This document shows, in pieces, positions 1-12,700 of a stretch of 64,000 nucleotides of DNA; within the stretch, counting starts at the first letter, position 1, and each line of letters starts with the position of its first letter. The stretch is taken from the NCBI RefSeq assembly GCF_001039355.2, contig NW_019773581.1, positions 366,574-430,573 of the forward strand, read 5' to 3'. Position numbers and translations under genes: made by a program. The stretch is from Lingula anatina (lineage: Eukaryota; Brachiopoda; Lingulata; Lingulida; Lingulidae). The notes under the pieces are model-generated. The model worked only from the letters and a program-made list of their open reading frames with translations. It searched no databases and had not been told where the DNA came from.

Positions 1-870
1 CATCAGAGGCAATTTGTCTCTTGATCCAGTGTTTCTATACCGAGACCAGACCCTCTGCACAGTTCTGACTGAACAATTCAATTGTATCGATATTCTGACA
101 TTGCTTATATTCCGCCTCTTCAGGTTAATAAGTTGCACCTATAACCGTTAGATAATTACCTGTATCTTGCCATACTGGAGGAAGACAGGAATAACATTTG
201 CTGTACATGTACAAGACCAACAATACAATGCCATGGTATAGCGGTTTTATACTCATTAGTCACATTATAAGTAGTCCAGGCATTATAAGTACCCAAGATC
301 TGCCTACTTTCATTACTCTGAGTTAGGGGGTGACACTTCTTTTGTCCAGTGTGTGTATTTATACCTATTTTATCAGTAAAATGTGGCATTGTACAAACGT
401 TGTTTGCTTGTATCTCTAACTGCCCTGTCGCGCCTCTCTGGCTTCTCATTCATATTTAACAGTCAGTCGGGACTCGGGCAACCTGCGCAATCTTTCCCAT
501 ATTAAACTTACTATATTAAACTTACGTTTAAGTGTAGCAGTCATTCACGCATTCCTAGGGTCATTTTAGCAAAATTTTTAGACAATGAGCAGAAAATTGC
601 TGTCAACATTATCTAAGTTGGGAACCTTCAACGGTTGCGATGTAACGAAAATAAAGGTGCGTGTAACAGAAAGTCCGCCCTCCATCTAGTTTTAATAATT
701 AGGGTTAGCCTGATCTAAATGGGTCACCACTAGGGTGAGTCTTACCTGTACAAATGAATGGGAAGCGAGCTCTCTGTCATGGGAAACTTTCTGTCTCGTT
801 ACACCGGGAACAACATTAGAATCATGTGGCTTTCACCTTTTAGGTCAGATTTCATCTGTAATGCCAAGGT
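1..870. other. non-coding stretch, no gene seen
   Basis: Short open frames occur on both strands, but none has a recognisable domain, a splice context or a convincing start. I see no RNA gene or repeat here. Confidence 0.5.
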
Positions 871-1186
871 CAGGCCTACCCAACTACCAGACTCGGCACC
901 GAATGATCCTGAATTCACCGGTAGATCGGACCACACTACCCGTTTTCAAGGTGTGTATCAGTACGCATTTCACAGTATCAGACGCGACACCGTTCTTGCC
1001 TAGTACGCGATGTGATAGTGACGATTCTCAGCGGCGTTGAAAAGCATTGCATCACCACTCAAAATCTGTTCGGGGTATGATAATGTGAAATGCGTACTGA
1101 CTCACACCTTGAAACGGGTAGTGTGGTCCGATCTAGCGGTGAATTCAGGATCATTCGGTGCCGAGTCTGGTAGTTGGGTAGGCCTG
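871..1186. mobile_element. Long-TIR MITE with 5-bp target duplication
   Basis: The left arm (871 to about 990) and the right arm (about 1078 to 1186) are near-perfect reverse complements, with termini CAGGCCTACCCAAC and its complement. The element is flanked on both sides by AAGGT (866-870 and 1187-1191), which reads as a 5-bp target-site duplication. There is no transposase, so it is non-autonomous. Open frames running through it are by-products of the palindrome. Confidence 0.85.
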
Positions 1187-2744
1187 AAGGTGATCAAGTT
1201 AGAATTCACAGAGTTCCTGAAGAGGCCTAAAGACTTGTGTCGCTCCTAGAGTGACGGGAGGAGGGAAAACGAATTCATTGGAGCCAAAACACCAATTGAA
1301 GTCGTCGATGTAAATCTGAATCACGCCAAATATAAAATATTGGAGGTAAAACCTATCTCAATATTAGCTGTTGACTGAAGAAAAATTCACATCATTCAAA
1401 TATAGAAATATTTTTGAAAACACCTGCCCACCATTTGTAAGAAGGCACCTCAGAAATAATTTAATTTTACAAAGATGAAAATGCCCGACCACACAGAGAA
1501 CCTGTATTTGCAGATTGCATGCAGAACCAAGGGTCTGAGCAGCTGCCGCAGCCATCAAAATTACCAGATTAAAATTATACAGACAATCTGCGGGTAATAA
1601 CCACTCACCGAATCAACGGCGTACTGTTCCTACAACAAACCTGAACAAACTGGACAAGTTCTGATCCATACTTGGAAAGTTGTTCAATCAAACTCTAAGA
1701 AACGTGTCAAAATGAATTGCTTGCCGTTTGAGAGCCCTGGTAGCAGCCAGATGAGGCAAGACTCACCTAATCTAATATTATCACTTGGCTATTAGAGTTC
1801 AATATTAAATATTCCATATGAAATGTCAAGTCTGTATATGCATTATACTGGAACTTTCTAATTAGCTAGTATAGAGTCCCACTTCATTTATTCAGACCGT
1901 TCAGTCGTTGTGATAAAGGCGCAAAAAATCTTCTAAAAATAATCGATGCTGTAAAACCTTAAGAAACAACATTCAAGTGCTTATGGACCCAAGTTTCTAA
2001 ACTGCATTCAATCGTTTATATATGTATTTTTTTAATGTAAGTAATAAAACAAATTAATCATAAACACAAAGCGGCCCTCTCCTATAACTAACCACTCTTT
2101 ATTTGGTCCTTTTTATAATATAGCGAAGCACCGAAAGAGACTTCTTAACACCTTATGATTACAGTTACACTGCAGGCGTTAAAACATTCCCCAATGTTAT
2201 AATTACATTTCTATGCCCTGCATATTTTCTTTCTCCTGCAAAGCTAAACATCTCCATATGCACACATAAACATGAATTTCGACATACACCTTCATCTACA
2301 CTTGCATATGTACAAAGACTGATAATGTACTTGTTAATGATAATGTTAATGATAATGATAATGTACTTGTTAATGATAATGATAATGATACTTGTTAATG
2401 AAATTCAATGATTGAATTTAGACAAATGTAATCATGGAATTTAACAAATTAGAAAAAACTTTAAATGGAAAATTACCTGTGCAGTGTGCGGCACTTGCGG
2501 CAAAATGCTGTACAGTATTGCTGTTTTATTAATCACCCACACTTCATTCGAGTAGTGATACTAGAGAAATATGCAGCGTCTTCTTATAGGAATAAATAAT
2601 TCCATTTTAAGTAGCTCAACTCAGATGAAGAATCTTATTACACTGCACACGTAGCCTGCTGTGTAAAGAAGCAAAGAGATAGACTGAGGACTAAAAAAGC
2701 ACTCCGAGAGCACAGACGTCCGCCAAGGCATCAATTTATTATTA
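1187..2744. other. non-coding stretch with simple TTAATGATAA repeats
   Basis: AT-rich sequence. A short imperfect run of TTAATGATAATG units lies at about 2325-2400. No coding exon could be supported. Confidence 0.45.
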
Positions 2745-2952
2745 TTATTATTATTGATAATTGATTAATTATTGATCCGGATCACCACCAAAAACTAATC
2801 ATCTGTTCCTTGATCCACTCTGTCAGTTCCTGAAAATTCCATCAAAATCGGTCCATGACATTCTGAGTTATGTTGATGACAGACAGACAGACGGATAGAC
2901 TGACATACAAACAAACAAACAGGGGTGAAAACATAACCTCCTTGGCGGAGGT
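2745..2952 (+). repeat. Dispersed repeat fragment ending in CCTCCTTGGCGGAGG
   Basis: The stretch holds a GACAGACAGACAGACGG / ACAAACAAACAAAC low-complexity tract followed by CATAACCTCCTTGGCGGAGGTAA-type sequence. From general knowledge, similar tails are widespread in marine invertebrate genomes; the family is not identified here. The CCTCC...GGAGG end could form a short hairpin. Confidence 0.45.
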
Positions 2953-3263
2953 AAACATATAATCAAACTTTGCAACTTATGTGATCAAATTTAACCACAA
3001 TCTGTTTGTATAAATATGAATAAAAAGTTTACTTCTTGACAGGCAGGAAACACAAAAATGAACAAAAATTGCTGAAGCAAACTTGTTTTATCTACTTCTT
3101 TCCTGTAAGTATAAAAATGCGTGCACGTTCCATCAAAACCCGCGTAATTCGAAAAAAAATGCGTGCTATTGATTGATTTGTCTTCTCTAGTGCACTTTTT
3201 GCAGTAACAAGTCGTTTCCGACCACACTTTTCCATAACGTTCAATATTGATATATATATATAA

Positions 3264-3565
3264 GACCGCATTCACATCGAGTTGAGCCATGGATCTAAAA
3301 AGTCACGAACTAAATATGGCGGACGTACATGAAAGGAAAACCGCCTAATCTTTTAATAGTCTCTCCGCCTCTCACACGTCTCCCCACGCATCGTCCCTGC
3401 GGGGGTACAGTCATTAAATCTCGGCTCCATTGGGACGACACATGGGGAGGCGTGTGAGAGGCGGGGAGACAATTAAAAGATTAAGCGGTTTTCGTTTCAT
3501 GCACGTCCGCCATATTTAGTTCGTGACTTTGTAGATCCATGGCTCAACTCGATGTGAATGCGGTC
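3264..3565. mobile_element. Long-TIR MITE, PIF/Harbinger-like TAA duplication
   Basis: Arms of about 130 bp are inverted copies of each other, starting GACCGCATTCACATCGAG. They are separated by a short loop around 3400-3430. Flanks are TAA (3261-3263) and TAA (3566-3568), matching the TWA target duplication known for PIF/Harbinger elements. Superfamily assignment is an inference, since no transposase is present. Confidence 0.8.
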
Positions 3566-4782
3566 TAAGTTGAATTTACGATGTTCCAAGGTCACGTTTT
3601 AGTAAAAATTATCCTGCTTCCATGAGTTACAATTAAATACGACAGCTTTCTGGTCAGCATTTGGGTTTTGAAATGTATTACTGGGTCAAAAAGAATATTT
3701 TATATATCCATGCAGATGAGTTTTTGCCGGCGGCATACTTTCATGCTATAGTGTTAGTTAAAAGGTCACTTCTCTCATCCCAATCTTCTTGTAGACTAGA
3801 CGTTGGAAGAGTAAAATGGCCCATAGTCCAGCCACCATCATAAAATGATATGATAAACAATTCAATTATATAAACCATCGTTAAATATGAGCTCAACCCC
3901 ATCGCTGCTGTACGTGAGGCAATTATTTTAGCAAATTTGTACCTGTGCATTTTACAATGCGTTACGTAATACCTTGTGCATTGCAAAGTTTGATTCCATT
4001 GTGCTCAATGTGTGACTTTTAAGAGTATCAATACATCGTATCGATACCTGATATCAATAACATTATATTTCAATAATCATTGATCATTGAGGTTTGTTCA
4101 GTGATCGGATGTCGATAAACAGGAAATACAAAATCAATCAATATGTAATTTCTCCACGACAAGTTGATAACTGAACTATCGACTGCGTCTGAGCTTCGAT
4201 TTTATCCAAGGTCGATATTTTTCGAGTGTGCATGCACTTATTGTGTTCATTCAAAACCATCGTTTTCTACATGTAGGAAAAGAAGACTAAGAACGACAGC
4301 TTATTTCGTTTTCGATTTTTTCACTTTAATACTTTAGCAAGTATTCTTCGAAAGTACATCGCTTCTAGATAGTGTATTTTTTATTTTTCAGCCATTCTAT
4401 ACATAAGGGCTCCGTCAGTTGTTATAAATTACAAAAATCTAATGTTGAAATGTTTATCTGACTACGTGATACTTCCACTGAAATTTCACGTCAGGCAGCA
4501 GTCTAGTTCTCATCATAAAGCTTCTAAAAACTAAGCATTGGAATTTTCCGAAAAATCCTAACCTAATTCAGGCGATACATTCGACTCTTCCTCAATTTAT
4601 TTAATCATCACTAGTTTCTGCAGCAAACAAAGCAAGGCTGATTTATATAAGGGAGCGGTTGAAAAAGAAAATAAAAAGAAAGAAATCCATCCAGCAGACA
4701 CGTCTTAAATTCTCCATCGTTGCATGATTCAGTTTTAATTTAGTTCTCATTTCAGGAGAAGTCCGCCGCTCCGTCCACTTCA
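3566..4782. other. non-coding stretch downstream of the PAN/EGF gene
   Basis: AT-rich. It may contain the 3' untranslated region of the minus-strand gene ending at 4783. Open frames at 3661-3986 overlap on opposite strands and have no recognisable content. Confidence 0.4.
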
Positions 4783-6025
4783 TCAGCCCTGGGGTATTAC
4801 AACTTCGCAGCGAGTGCCGGCGTAGCCGCTGGCACAGTCACAGGAGAAGGCCGGGTAGGCTGGGTCGGCTTCGGGGAAGATTTCGGGATCAAGAATCGTT
4901 TTGACGCAGGTGCCTCCGTTTTCACATTTTCCGTGTGCCACGCACACCTGTAAAATAACACAACCGTGTTTATTGTTCTCTTGAACAGTGTGGCTTGACT
5001 AGAGATGATGCAAGGGAAAGTTGAGTCAGGTTAACGGTTTAAGATACTTATAATGAAAAATTGAACTTAATGTTTCAATGTAAGCATGTATGTTTTAAAA
5101 CACGAATAACACCATTCAGTCAACAGATAAAGAAAAAATAGACTTAGAGGAAGATGGATACGAGTTAAAGTTTAACATGTTAAAATTATGTAAAACATAT
5201 TTATCACACGAATTGATTTCAGTGAATGTTTACTTTGGATGCGAGGATCAGTGGCAATAAGTCAACCTCTGTGACTGAATACCGGTAGAAAATACCAGGA
5301 CAAAACCCGCACCCCCACCTCTTCCCAACAACCATCACCATGGCAACTTACAATTCGTTTTAGTAAAAAACCGTTTCAAGTAGCGAGGTCATGCATTACG
5401 AGGAAAAAATGTCATGTATCCCCATTTAGAAAATTATTGAAATTTGATGATCTATTTAATCCTAATATTAATCAGCTAAAATTTGGGATAAAAAATAACG
5501 TTTTTATTACTTGCCATTTTAAGTACCACAACATAATTTCTCAATAACTTAGAAATTGGTTGCAAAATTGTTCTTACAATATTTGAAAGTGAGGAGTGTT
5601 TTTTTAGATTTTTTAACCTTGAAACAAACAGACAATACGAGCATACAATCATGCACTCATGCATCTGAACAATAAAATCAAAACAGATCAAAATGTATTT
5701 CCGAATATCACAAACATTACCTCTTCCTTCACGCAGTCAGTGAAACTACAGGCAGTATCTTCCGTCATGGTGGCCACGGAATTACTAGTGAGACTATTCA
5801 GAGAACACATTTTCTTCCCGCCATCGTGGCAAAACTGCACGGACATACAATCTTCTTCATCAAGGCACTTCTGTGTACATTCCGCCATAGACCGCGCTGG
5901 TGCCGTGAACAGAACGTGGGACGAGTCTAGCTTTAGGTTCTTAAACAATTTGCCACTACATGTTCTGAATGCGTGGCCATGGACGTCTTGTGCACTCCAT
6001 ACGGCTGTTAGCAGGAGTGTTAATC
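4783..6025 (-). CDS. Small secreted PAN/apple plus EGF domain protein (5' exon missing)
   Basis: Two coding exons are visible. Exon A (6025 to 5721; acceptor TTTTCAG, donor GAG|GTAATG) encodes the end of a signal peptide (LTLLLTAVWSAQ) and a PAN/apple-like domain. Six cysteines follow the signal: TCSGKLF, ECTQKC, DCMSVQFC, MCSL and later ACSFTDC. Exon B (4947 to 4783; acceptor TTTTACAG) joins in phase 0. It gives one EGF-like domain (CVAHGKCENGGTC through CDCASGYAGTRCE) and a TGA stop at 4783-4785. Exon A starts in phase 1, so a first exon carrying the ATG lies upstream; the candidate ATG near 6330 gives a stop when spliced and was not accepted. The mature protein would be only about 140 residues with no membrane segment, so probably a soluble extracellular recognition or adhesion protein. 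The ligand is unknown. Confidence 0.8.
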
Positions 6026-8602
6026 CTGAAAAGGAGTAGAACAGTGCGTTGAGTAAGCCTTCATTTGCTGAATTTTGTTCTATGTACTGATAATATGTAC
6101 CCGTCATCACATACATTATCGAACTTACTCATTTAGGAGCTGAATAATAAACAGGAATTATGAATGAGTAAAATTAAAAAGCAAGCGACATCAATTAAAA
6201 ATGAACACCATAGTGGCAACATGTAAAAGAAGACAGTTAAGTAATTAAGGAATATCATAAGACTAAATAAAAAATACAAAAATAGAAAGCACAAAACAAG
6301 ATTAAATGAAAATTCCTTACATCTCTCCATGCACTGTACATGTAAAACTTCTTAATTACCTGTTACATAGGAGGTTTTTCTTTGATGACTTAGGTGTGAC
6401 ATGTCCATATCTTTTTTCTACAATTTATCGCACAGATTCTTCTCAGAGTTTTCTCAGTGTCACAAGCGGTTTATCCAGATAATGTTCCCCTCTAGCTAGA
6501 TGCCGTAAGTCATAGAATCCAGTTGCTTGATTTTGTGCATGTGAAGCCAAGCCGAATGAAAACTCCTAAAGAAAAATTCAACTGAGAACTGGTGGAATTC
6601 TCTTGCTCTCTTCCCTTTGTTTTGTTTTTCTTTTTTTAAATCTCAAATGCGCCACAAATTTTTACGACTCGTGCCCAAACAAGTATCTGAAACACACGTC
6701 TGCAAGTGCCACTAATGCTCTCTGGTAACATTATACAAGCGTCTTTAATCTGTCGGTGGCGTTATACAGGCATGACGTAAGCACTGTCGGACAATTGAAG
6801 CCAAGTCACAAATATTTAATGCTTGTGCCATTGATTGAAAACGACAGAAAAGAAAAGGCAAGGCAAATATCAATAGTAAAATGGAATTGATTCCATCGAT
6901 CCAAATGCAAAATTGAAAAAAAAGTAGACACCCTTTCTGCACCTCCCCTGCCGGTTGACAAAACCCCTTCCATTATTATTCTAGATAGGACCTATGTTGT
7001 ATAGGTACGCAGACACGTATTGTATGCTTTAGCGTGAACTCTTCAGTTTGGGAAAAGTCGTGTTATTTTCACATAATTTGTCACTCAAGAAGTTTTTGCA
7101 AATAAAAGCTGATAAAATAAAGGGAGTTTTGTCCAAAAAATAAATAACACGAGATAAGTGTTTCATCCCCTAAATGCCGTTTCTGTGCTTATATTATAAA
7201 TATTTGGTGTTTTCTTGAGTGTAACGAAGTAGAACAATTATAATCCATGTATTAAATATGGCCACGATATTTCCTCAGTCGATACTCGATCGATTTGAAA
7301 AGGAGTATCTCTTGGATCACACCAAGCGACCAACGAACTACAAACTGCTCTCATTAATAATTGTTTTCGGAGGGAAATGTGTATAAGGTTTACTAAAGAC
7401 GGATTAACAGACAAAACACATTAAAGGGGATCAATGCGATAGGGTTTTTACCTTAATTTTTCCTTAGATAATGCGGGGAAAAACACTGTTTCGCTACGAG
7501 ATAATGCTCCCGCATCAAAAATATATCGGGGTGAATTTGTTAATTCGAGGTAATGATGTAACAGTAGAGTTTTAGGGTAAAAAAAAATGTAATATCGATT
7601 TCAAACAGATCTTCCTCGCCTGAATAGCTATAACGCCTATTTAATTACACCAATAAGTATTACAATCTGGTGCAATGGAATTTTCATGAGAGGCTTACTT
7701 CTTATTTTATAAGTAAAGAGGCGAAACAATGTCCATGTTTTATGGAACAGCGTAATTAGAGACTCACGTTTCCTAAAGAAAACCACTTGCATCGTATTGC
7801 AGATCATGCCCTTGTCGTCAACCACGCCAATATTGTCATATTTCGCCTGTCTTAGTTACAGAGTTACGTCGCAAACCGATCACTATCTCACACACAAAAA
7901 AATGACCACAAACACTTGCCAAACCTATCTGCTGGAGCGCGAATGGTGGTGAATAAAGCGACAAAAATGGAGTTCCTGTTCTAAAAATCTTCATTTTTGT
8001 TGTACTAATATAAGGATAAGTATTTTACATAAAAGAAACCTGACAACAACTAATTTGTCATATGACAGCCATTATAATGTGCCCAACACCTGTAGACAAC
8101 CAACCCCCTTAACTGATCGCATATCTTCGACTTACGTTACATAAATAATATCACATTGCTTTCATTATTTTGATTAGCGTTAACATATACACGGTGATGT
8201 ATCGATATATCTGGTTTCACCCTGCTAGTTTTACCATACAGACATAACAATCCTTTCTCTGTGCGTAATTGATTAAAATAGAGCTCACTAAGCAAGCATT
8301 TGCTAACCCTCTCTCTGGCCATGTTGTTTCCGTATATGTCCATATGAACCAAGGCTCACTGTAAGCCTACTGACCACTATACTGACCGCTTGATCCACGA
8401 ATAATATACAAAGAACGCATCAGGGTGGGGTTGTGGGGTTGGGGTGGGGAGATGAGGGGGGGGAGGGGGGAGGAGTGGGTGAACCGAGTTGCCTTCTTCT
8501 TGATTTTTTTTAAACATCTTTATTCTCAAGAGGGTTAAATATTGATAGAGTATAATTTAAGGTGGCAATTCGCCTAGGCATTATATTGCTCACCTTTGAG
8601 AT

Positions 8603-8606
<4 letters not shown>
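6026..8606. other. non-coding stretch upstream of the PAN/EGF gene
   Basis: Expected to hold the missing first exon of the PAN/EGF gene, but I could not identify it. The remaining open frames are short and unrecognised. A G-rich tract lies at 8423-8480. Confidence 0.4.
8423..8480 (+). repeat. G-rich tract with quadruplex potential
   Basis: Several runs of four or more G occur close together on the plus strand (for example GGTTGGGGTGGGG and GGGGGGGAGGGGGG). This is compatible with G-quadruplex formation. No gene lies next to it. Confidence 0.5.
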
Positions 8607-8660
<54 letters not shown>

Positions 8661-8690
8661 TATTGATATTAATAATAATAATAATATTCA
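8606..8690. repeat. (AAT)n microsatellite
   Basis: An almost pure run of AAT units, interrupted near 8658-8672 by GATATTGATATT. The minus-strand open frame with a long isoleucine run is only a reading of this tract. Confidence 0.95.
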
Positions 8691-9142
8691 AGGAAAAGAC
8701 AGTGGCGAGGACGTGAGTGGCATTAGAGGGGAGTGAGAGACAGGGCATGGGGGAAAGGTAATTATGGGGGGGGGGCAATAGGCCATCAGGAGAGAGTGGT
8801 AGGCGCCAGAACAGAAATGGAAGAAGATTCAGACATTTTTGATTAAGAAATCCGACACTATTTCGAAAATTTTGTCGTTTTGTCCAGATGTTAGTGTTTT
8901 ATGGCCATGTAGGAAGAGGGATATCTTATCTAGTTGGGTTCTGAAATATGCATAATTTACACCAAGTATATCTTCAACAGATTCGTAGAGAACACGATAT
9001 ATCCTTTGTTTCAGTGAAAGAAAAAATGTCGGATAGTTTCGAGTTTCCCACATAAACAGTTGGGAGAAGCCATAGCTGTCCAGTAATGGTCATATAGTTG
9101 GGCTCTAAATAACAAATCGACCCGGGCCTTATTTAGGATTTT

Positions 9143-9236
9143 TATGTACAGACACAGATGTGTCTGTACATATAGCCGTCACCTGCGTCTGTCGTCGCCG
9201 TCGCCGTCGCCGTAGGCCGTCGTCGCCGTCGCCGTG
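9143..9236. repeat. Palindrome followed by CGTCGC repeats
   Basis: 9143-9172 is a perfect inverted repeat with 14-bp arms (TATGTACAGACACA) and a 2-base loop. It is followed directly by a CGTCGC/CGTCGT simple repeat at about 9183-9234, an unusually GC-rich patch in AT-rich surroundings. This may be transposon tail sequence. Confidence 0.7.
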
Positions 9237-9411
9237 CACTCAGCGATAACACGATAAGTGGAATACCGTTTAATTCTTAGGCATGTTAACAGTCTCATTA
9301 TTGAACTAATAAGATACATAAAAGTGTTTGTTTGACATTTCCTGCATCTTTATAACATTGTTAGTTGATTATGTAAAAAAGTTGGTAAACTTGTTATCGT
9401 GTATTGTGTAA

Positions 9412-9645
9412 TAAAGTGTCAAAAATGGAAATAAACTCATATCATTGCAGATTGTCAGATTCAATCATCCACTATGTTCAGAATCTCAGAATGGAGGAAA
9501 TTGGACATTTAACACCTTTCTGTTGATATTTTTCCCATCTCATCAATTTTCTTAGTTGATCTAATAAAAATGGCAGTAAAACGTTTATTTTGTTTTATGT
9601 TAAAAATGTGTTAAAAATGGAAATAAACCCATTGCAGAACAGTGC
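9412..9645. repeat. Two related segments around AAAAATGGAAATAAAC
   Basis: The string TCAAAAATGGAAATAAACTCATATCATTGCAG at about 9418 has a close relative (TTAAAAATGGAAATAAACCCATTGCAG) at about 9609. It is an imperfect direct repeat about 190 bp apart, possibly part of the 3' region of the retrotransposon next to it. Confidence 0.4.
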
Positions 9646-9756
9646 TGTCTTGTTTACATTTTGGCATTTTCAAGGTGTGACTTTGAAGTTCCATGTGCCT
9701 GAAGCCTTATGCTTGTTACACATTTTACTTACATTGGTATTACCTGTTGAGCATAA

Positions 9757-12700
9757 TTAAAATTTGATGTTTAATATGCAGTTAAGCATAATGTACTTTT
9801 GCACCAGATTTGACAGTAGCCTATTTTGTGCATTGTTATTTCCTGCTTTTTGTCTGTACATTTGACAGCTTTGCTGCCTTGTTTCATTTTGTCTCGGAAG
9901 CTTCAGATGGGTGGTGGACATTGTTGCTGGGAAGGTTTCGTTTCTAAGGTTATACTTGAGGGAGGGTGCAGAAGGAAGATTTTTTTTTTGAATGGTGTTA
10001 AGTTCATCCCAGCTTGTCAACAAAAAGTGTTCAGGACCTTTGTATGTGAATTTAGAGGGAATTATGTAGTCTCTTTTGGATGTTGTCCGTAGTGGTAGCA
10101 TGGATTTATTTCTAAACGGGATGAAATAGGTAGAGACATTGGAAGGTGCTAGTTGATTGTGGATATTGAACATGATTTTTTTCGCATGGTTTCTCCTACG
10201 TGCCTCTAGTGAAACCCAGTTCAGCTGTTTCAGTACTTTACAGCGATTTGAGCCAGGAAGGGCCCCCAGTATATTAAGGCCAGCTTGATACTGGAGGGAG
10301 GATAGCTTTGATAGGTTATGTAGAGACGCAGTGCTATAGAGAACATCGCAATAATCAAGCAAAGGAGAAATGTACGCATTGTAAAGTATGTTAAGATGCT
10401 TACAGTAGATCGTAAAGTCTTAGAAAGCGATTTTAAAGGATTTAGTGCACTTTGGGCCTTGCTTAAAGTATACGTAATATGCTCGGAACAGCCAAGTTTA
10501 TGATCAATAATAAACCCAATGTGTTTGTGGTATTTTTTCTGTGTTATAGCCGTGTTGCATAGAATAAGTGGACTGTACTTTCCTACATTTTCTATTTTCG
10601 TAGTAAAAATCACTTCATTGCACTTTTTTGGTTTAAAAAATAATTTCCACTTCACTGACCATGCTTCAAGGTATGAGATATCAGACTAGAGAATGTCATG
10701 AGCTTTTCTGTTGTCCGGGGTAGACGGGAGAAAAATCTAAGTATCATCAGCACATATGACGCAGTGTGAGATAAGACCATCAGGTAGGTCGTTTATATAC
10801 AGAAGCGGGCCGAGTATACTGCCTTGCGGAACACTGGTATTGATGAAGTTTGTCTCGGAGACCTTTGAAAGGGTACCGTTTATGCGCACTCTGATTTTCC
10901 TATTGTTCAGATAAGAGGCCAAAAGAGAGTGCAATTTACCTCTAAAACCATGGGATATAAGTTTCAGCAATAAAAGACTATGAGGTACGCTGTCAAATGC
11001 AGCAGCAAAATCGAGGAAAATACCTCTAGTATCAAGACCATTTCTGAAATTGTCCCTAATCAGAATATCAATCGATAGCAATTGATATTCTGTGCTGTGT
11101 CCACTCAGGAAACCCGATTGTCTGTCATAGAGAAGTTTATTGTCCATAACATGCCTAATCATTCTCGTATATATGATCCGCTCTAGGACCTTAGATATAA
11201 CGCTTAACAACGAGATAGGTCTATAGTTTTCTATGTCAGTTTTGCTGCCTTTCTTGTGCACTGGGCATATATATGCCTCTTTCTATATGTCTGGAAAGAC
11301 GCCGGTTTGCAGTATCAAGTTAAAGAGGGTGCATAGCGGATAAGCAATGGAAATACTGCATAATTTTAACATTCTTACTGTTATACCGTCTGGTCCGTAA
11401 GCCTTGGATGAGTCCACGCTATTTATTATACAGCTTATTTCTTCGGGTGTTGTGTCGAGATCGGTTAAAATAACATCTGTTCTTTGTGGGAAAGAAATAT
11501 TTGTATCACAGGTTAGATTATCAGAATGGTAGCTTTTGCCAAAGTGATTTAGGAAGACCTCAGCTTTTTCTTCGTCAGAATTAGCAATATTACCGGTATT
11601 TACATTTCCAATCACTGGTGTTGACCGATTGAATTTATTACCCAGAAGTTTTTTCAGTGTTGGCCAATAGTGTTTCTTACTATCTGTTTTAGCTTCAAGT
11701 GATTCGATTAGGCTTTTATAATAAGAGTCTTTTGTTTCAGATTTTTACTGCTTCACCAGGTTAATTTGGGCAACATAGCTTGCGATGTTTACTTGCGACG
11801 GGTTAAGTTTTATACGTTGGTACAATTTTCTCTTTCTATTTAATTCATGTTTAATTTTGTCATTGTACCATGTGTTCTCATTGCCACGTACTTTTCTATG
11901 TTTTCTTGGGATATGTTTTTCAAATATGGACATAAGTGTTTCGATAATTTTTTTAGTCAGCAGGTGGACATCGGACTCGAGTTTAAACATGCCATCCCAG
12001 TCGAACTGGGTTATTTCGGTTTTTAGTCCTTCAGGGTTTGCATGGTCGTACTTCCATATAGTTCTATAGTAAGGTGAATGCTTACAGAGAGTTATGTCTA
12101 TGGAGGTCACTAATGTAGCATGGTCTGTGCGTCCAATCGGTGCTTCCACAGATCTTAGTACCAGGCCGGGAATGTCAGTCACAGTCAGGTCAATACATGA
12201 GACAGAGCTTCCTTGGATTCGGGTTGGCTCATTTATTAACTGGTCAAGGCCATTTTCGTTAAATATATCGCTTAACATTCGACCTGGCACGTCATCACCT
12301 CCCTCTGAAACCATTGTCTGTTATGAGCATTAAAATCGCCATTTATTATGATTCCGTCATGCCGAGAGCGTCTTGTTTTCTCAAGGCATTCGGATAGAAG
12401 GGACATGAAAATGTTCCTCTGTTGGGCTGATTGATTAGGAGATCTGTAGAATACACCGTAAAGAAGAGTTTTATGCTTCACTCGCAGCTCCACCCATAGG
12501 CAGTCCAACCCATCCAATTGAAGATCAGTTCGTTCTTTATACATTATATCATCGCACATATACAAGATAAGCCCTCGGCCTTTATTAGAAAATACGGGTA
12601 CGTGAAAGCCTTCGATATTATACTTTTCACTCCGATCTATCCTACAGATGTTTCCTGCTTCGCAAAGCCCAACTACGTCAGCTTTAGCATTTTTAATTCT

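Noticed and set aside
735-1249. Plus-strand open frames of 70-101 codons
   Set aside because: They run through the arms of the inverted-repeat element at 871-1186 and have no domain or splice support.
6133-6330. ATG near 6330 as the start exon of the PAN/EGF gene
   Set aside because: Splicing ATGGAGAGAT to the phase-1 acceptor at 6025 creates an immediate TGA stop.
8590-8778. Minus-strand frame with a long isoleucine run
   Set aside because: It is a reading of the (AAT)n microsatellite.
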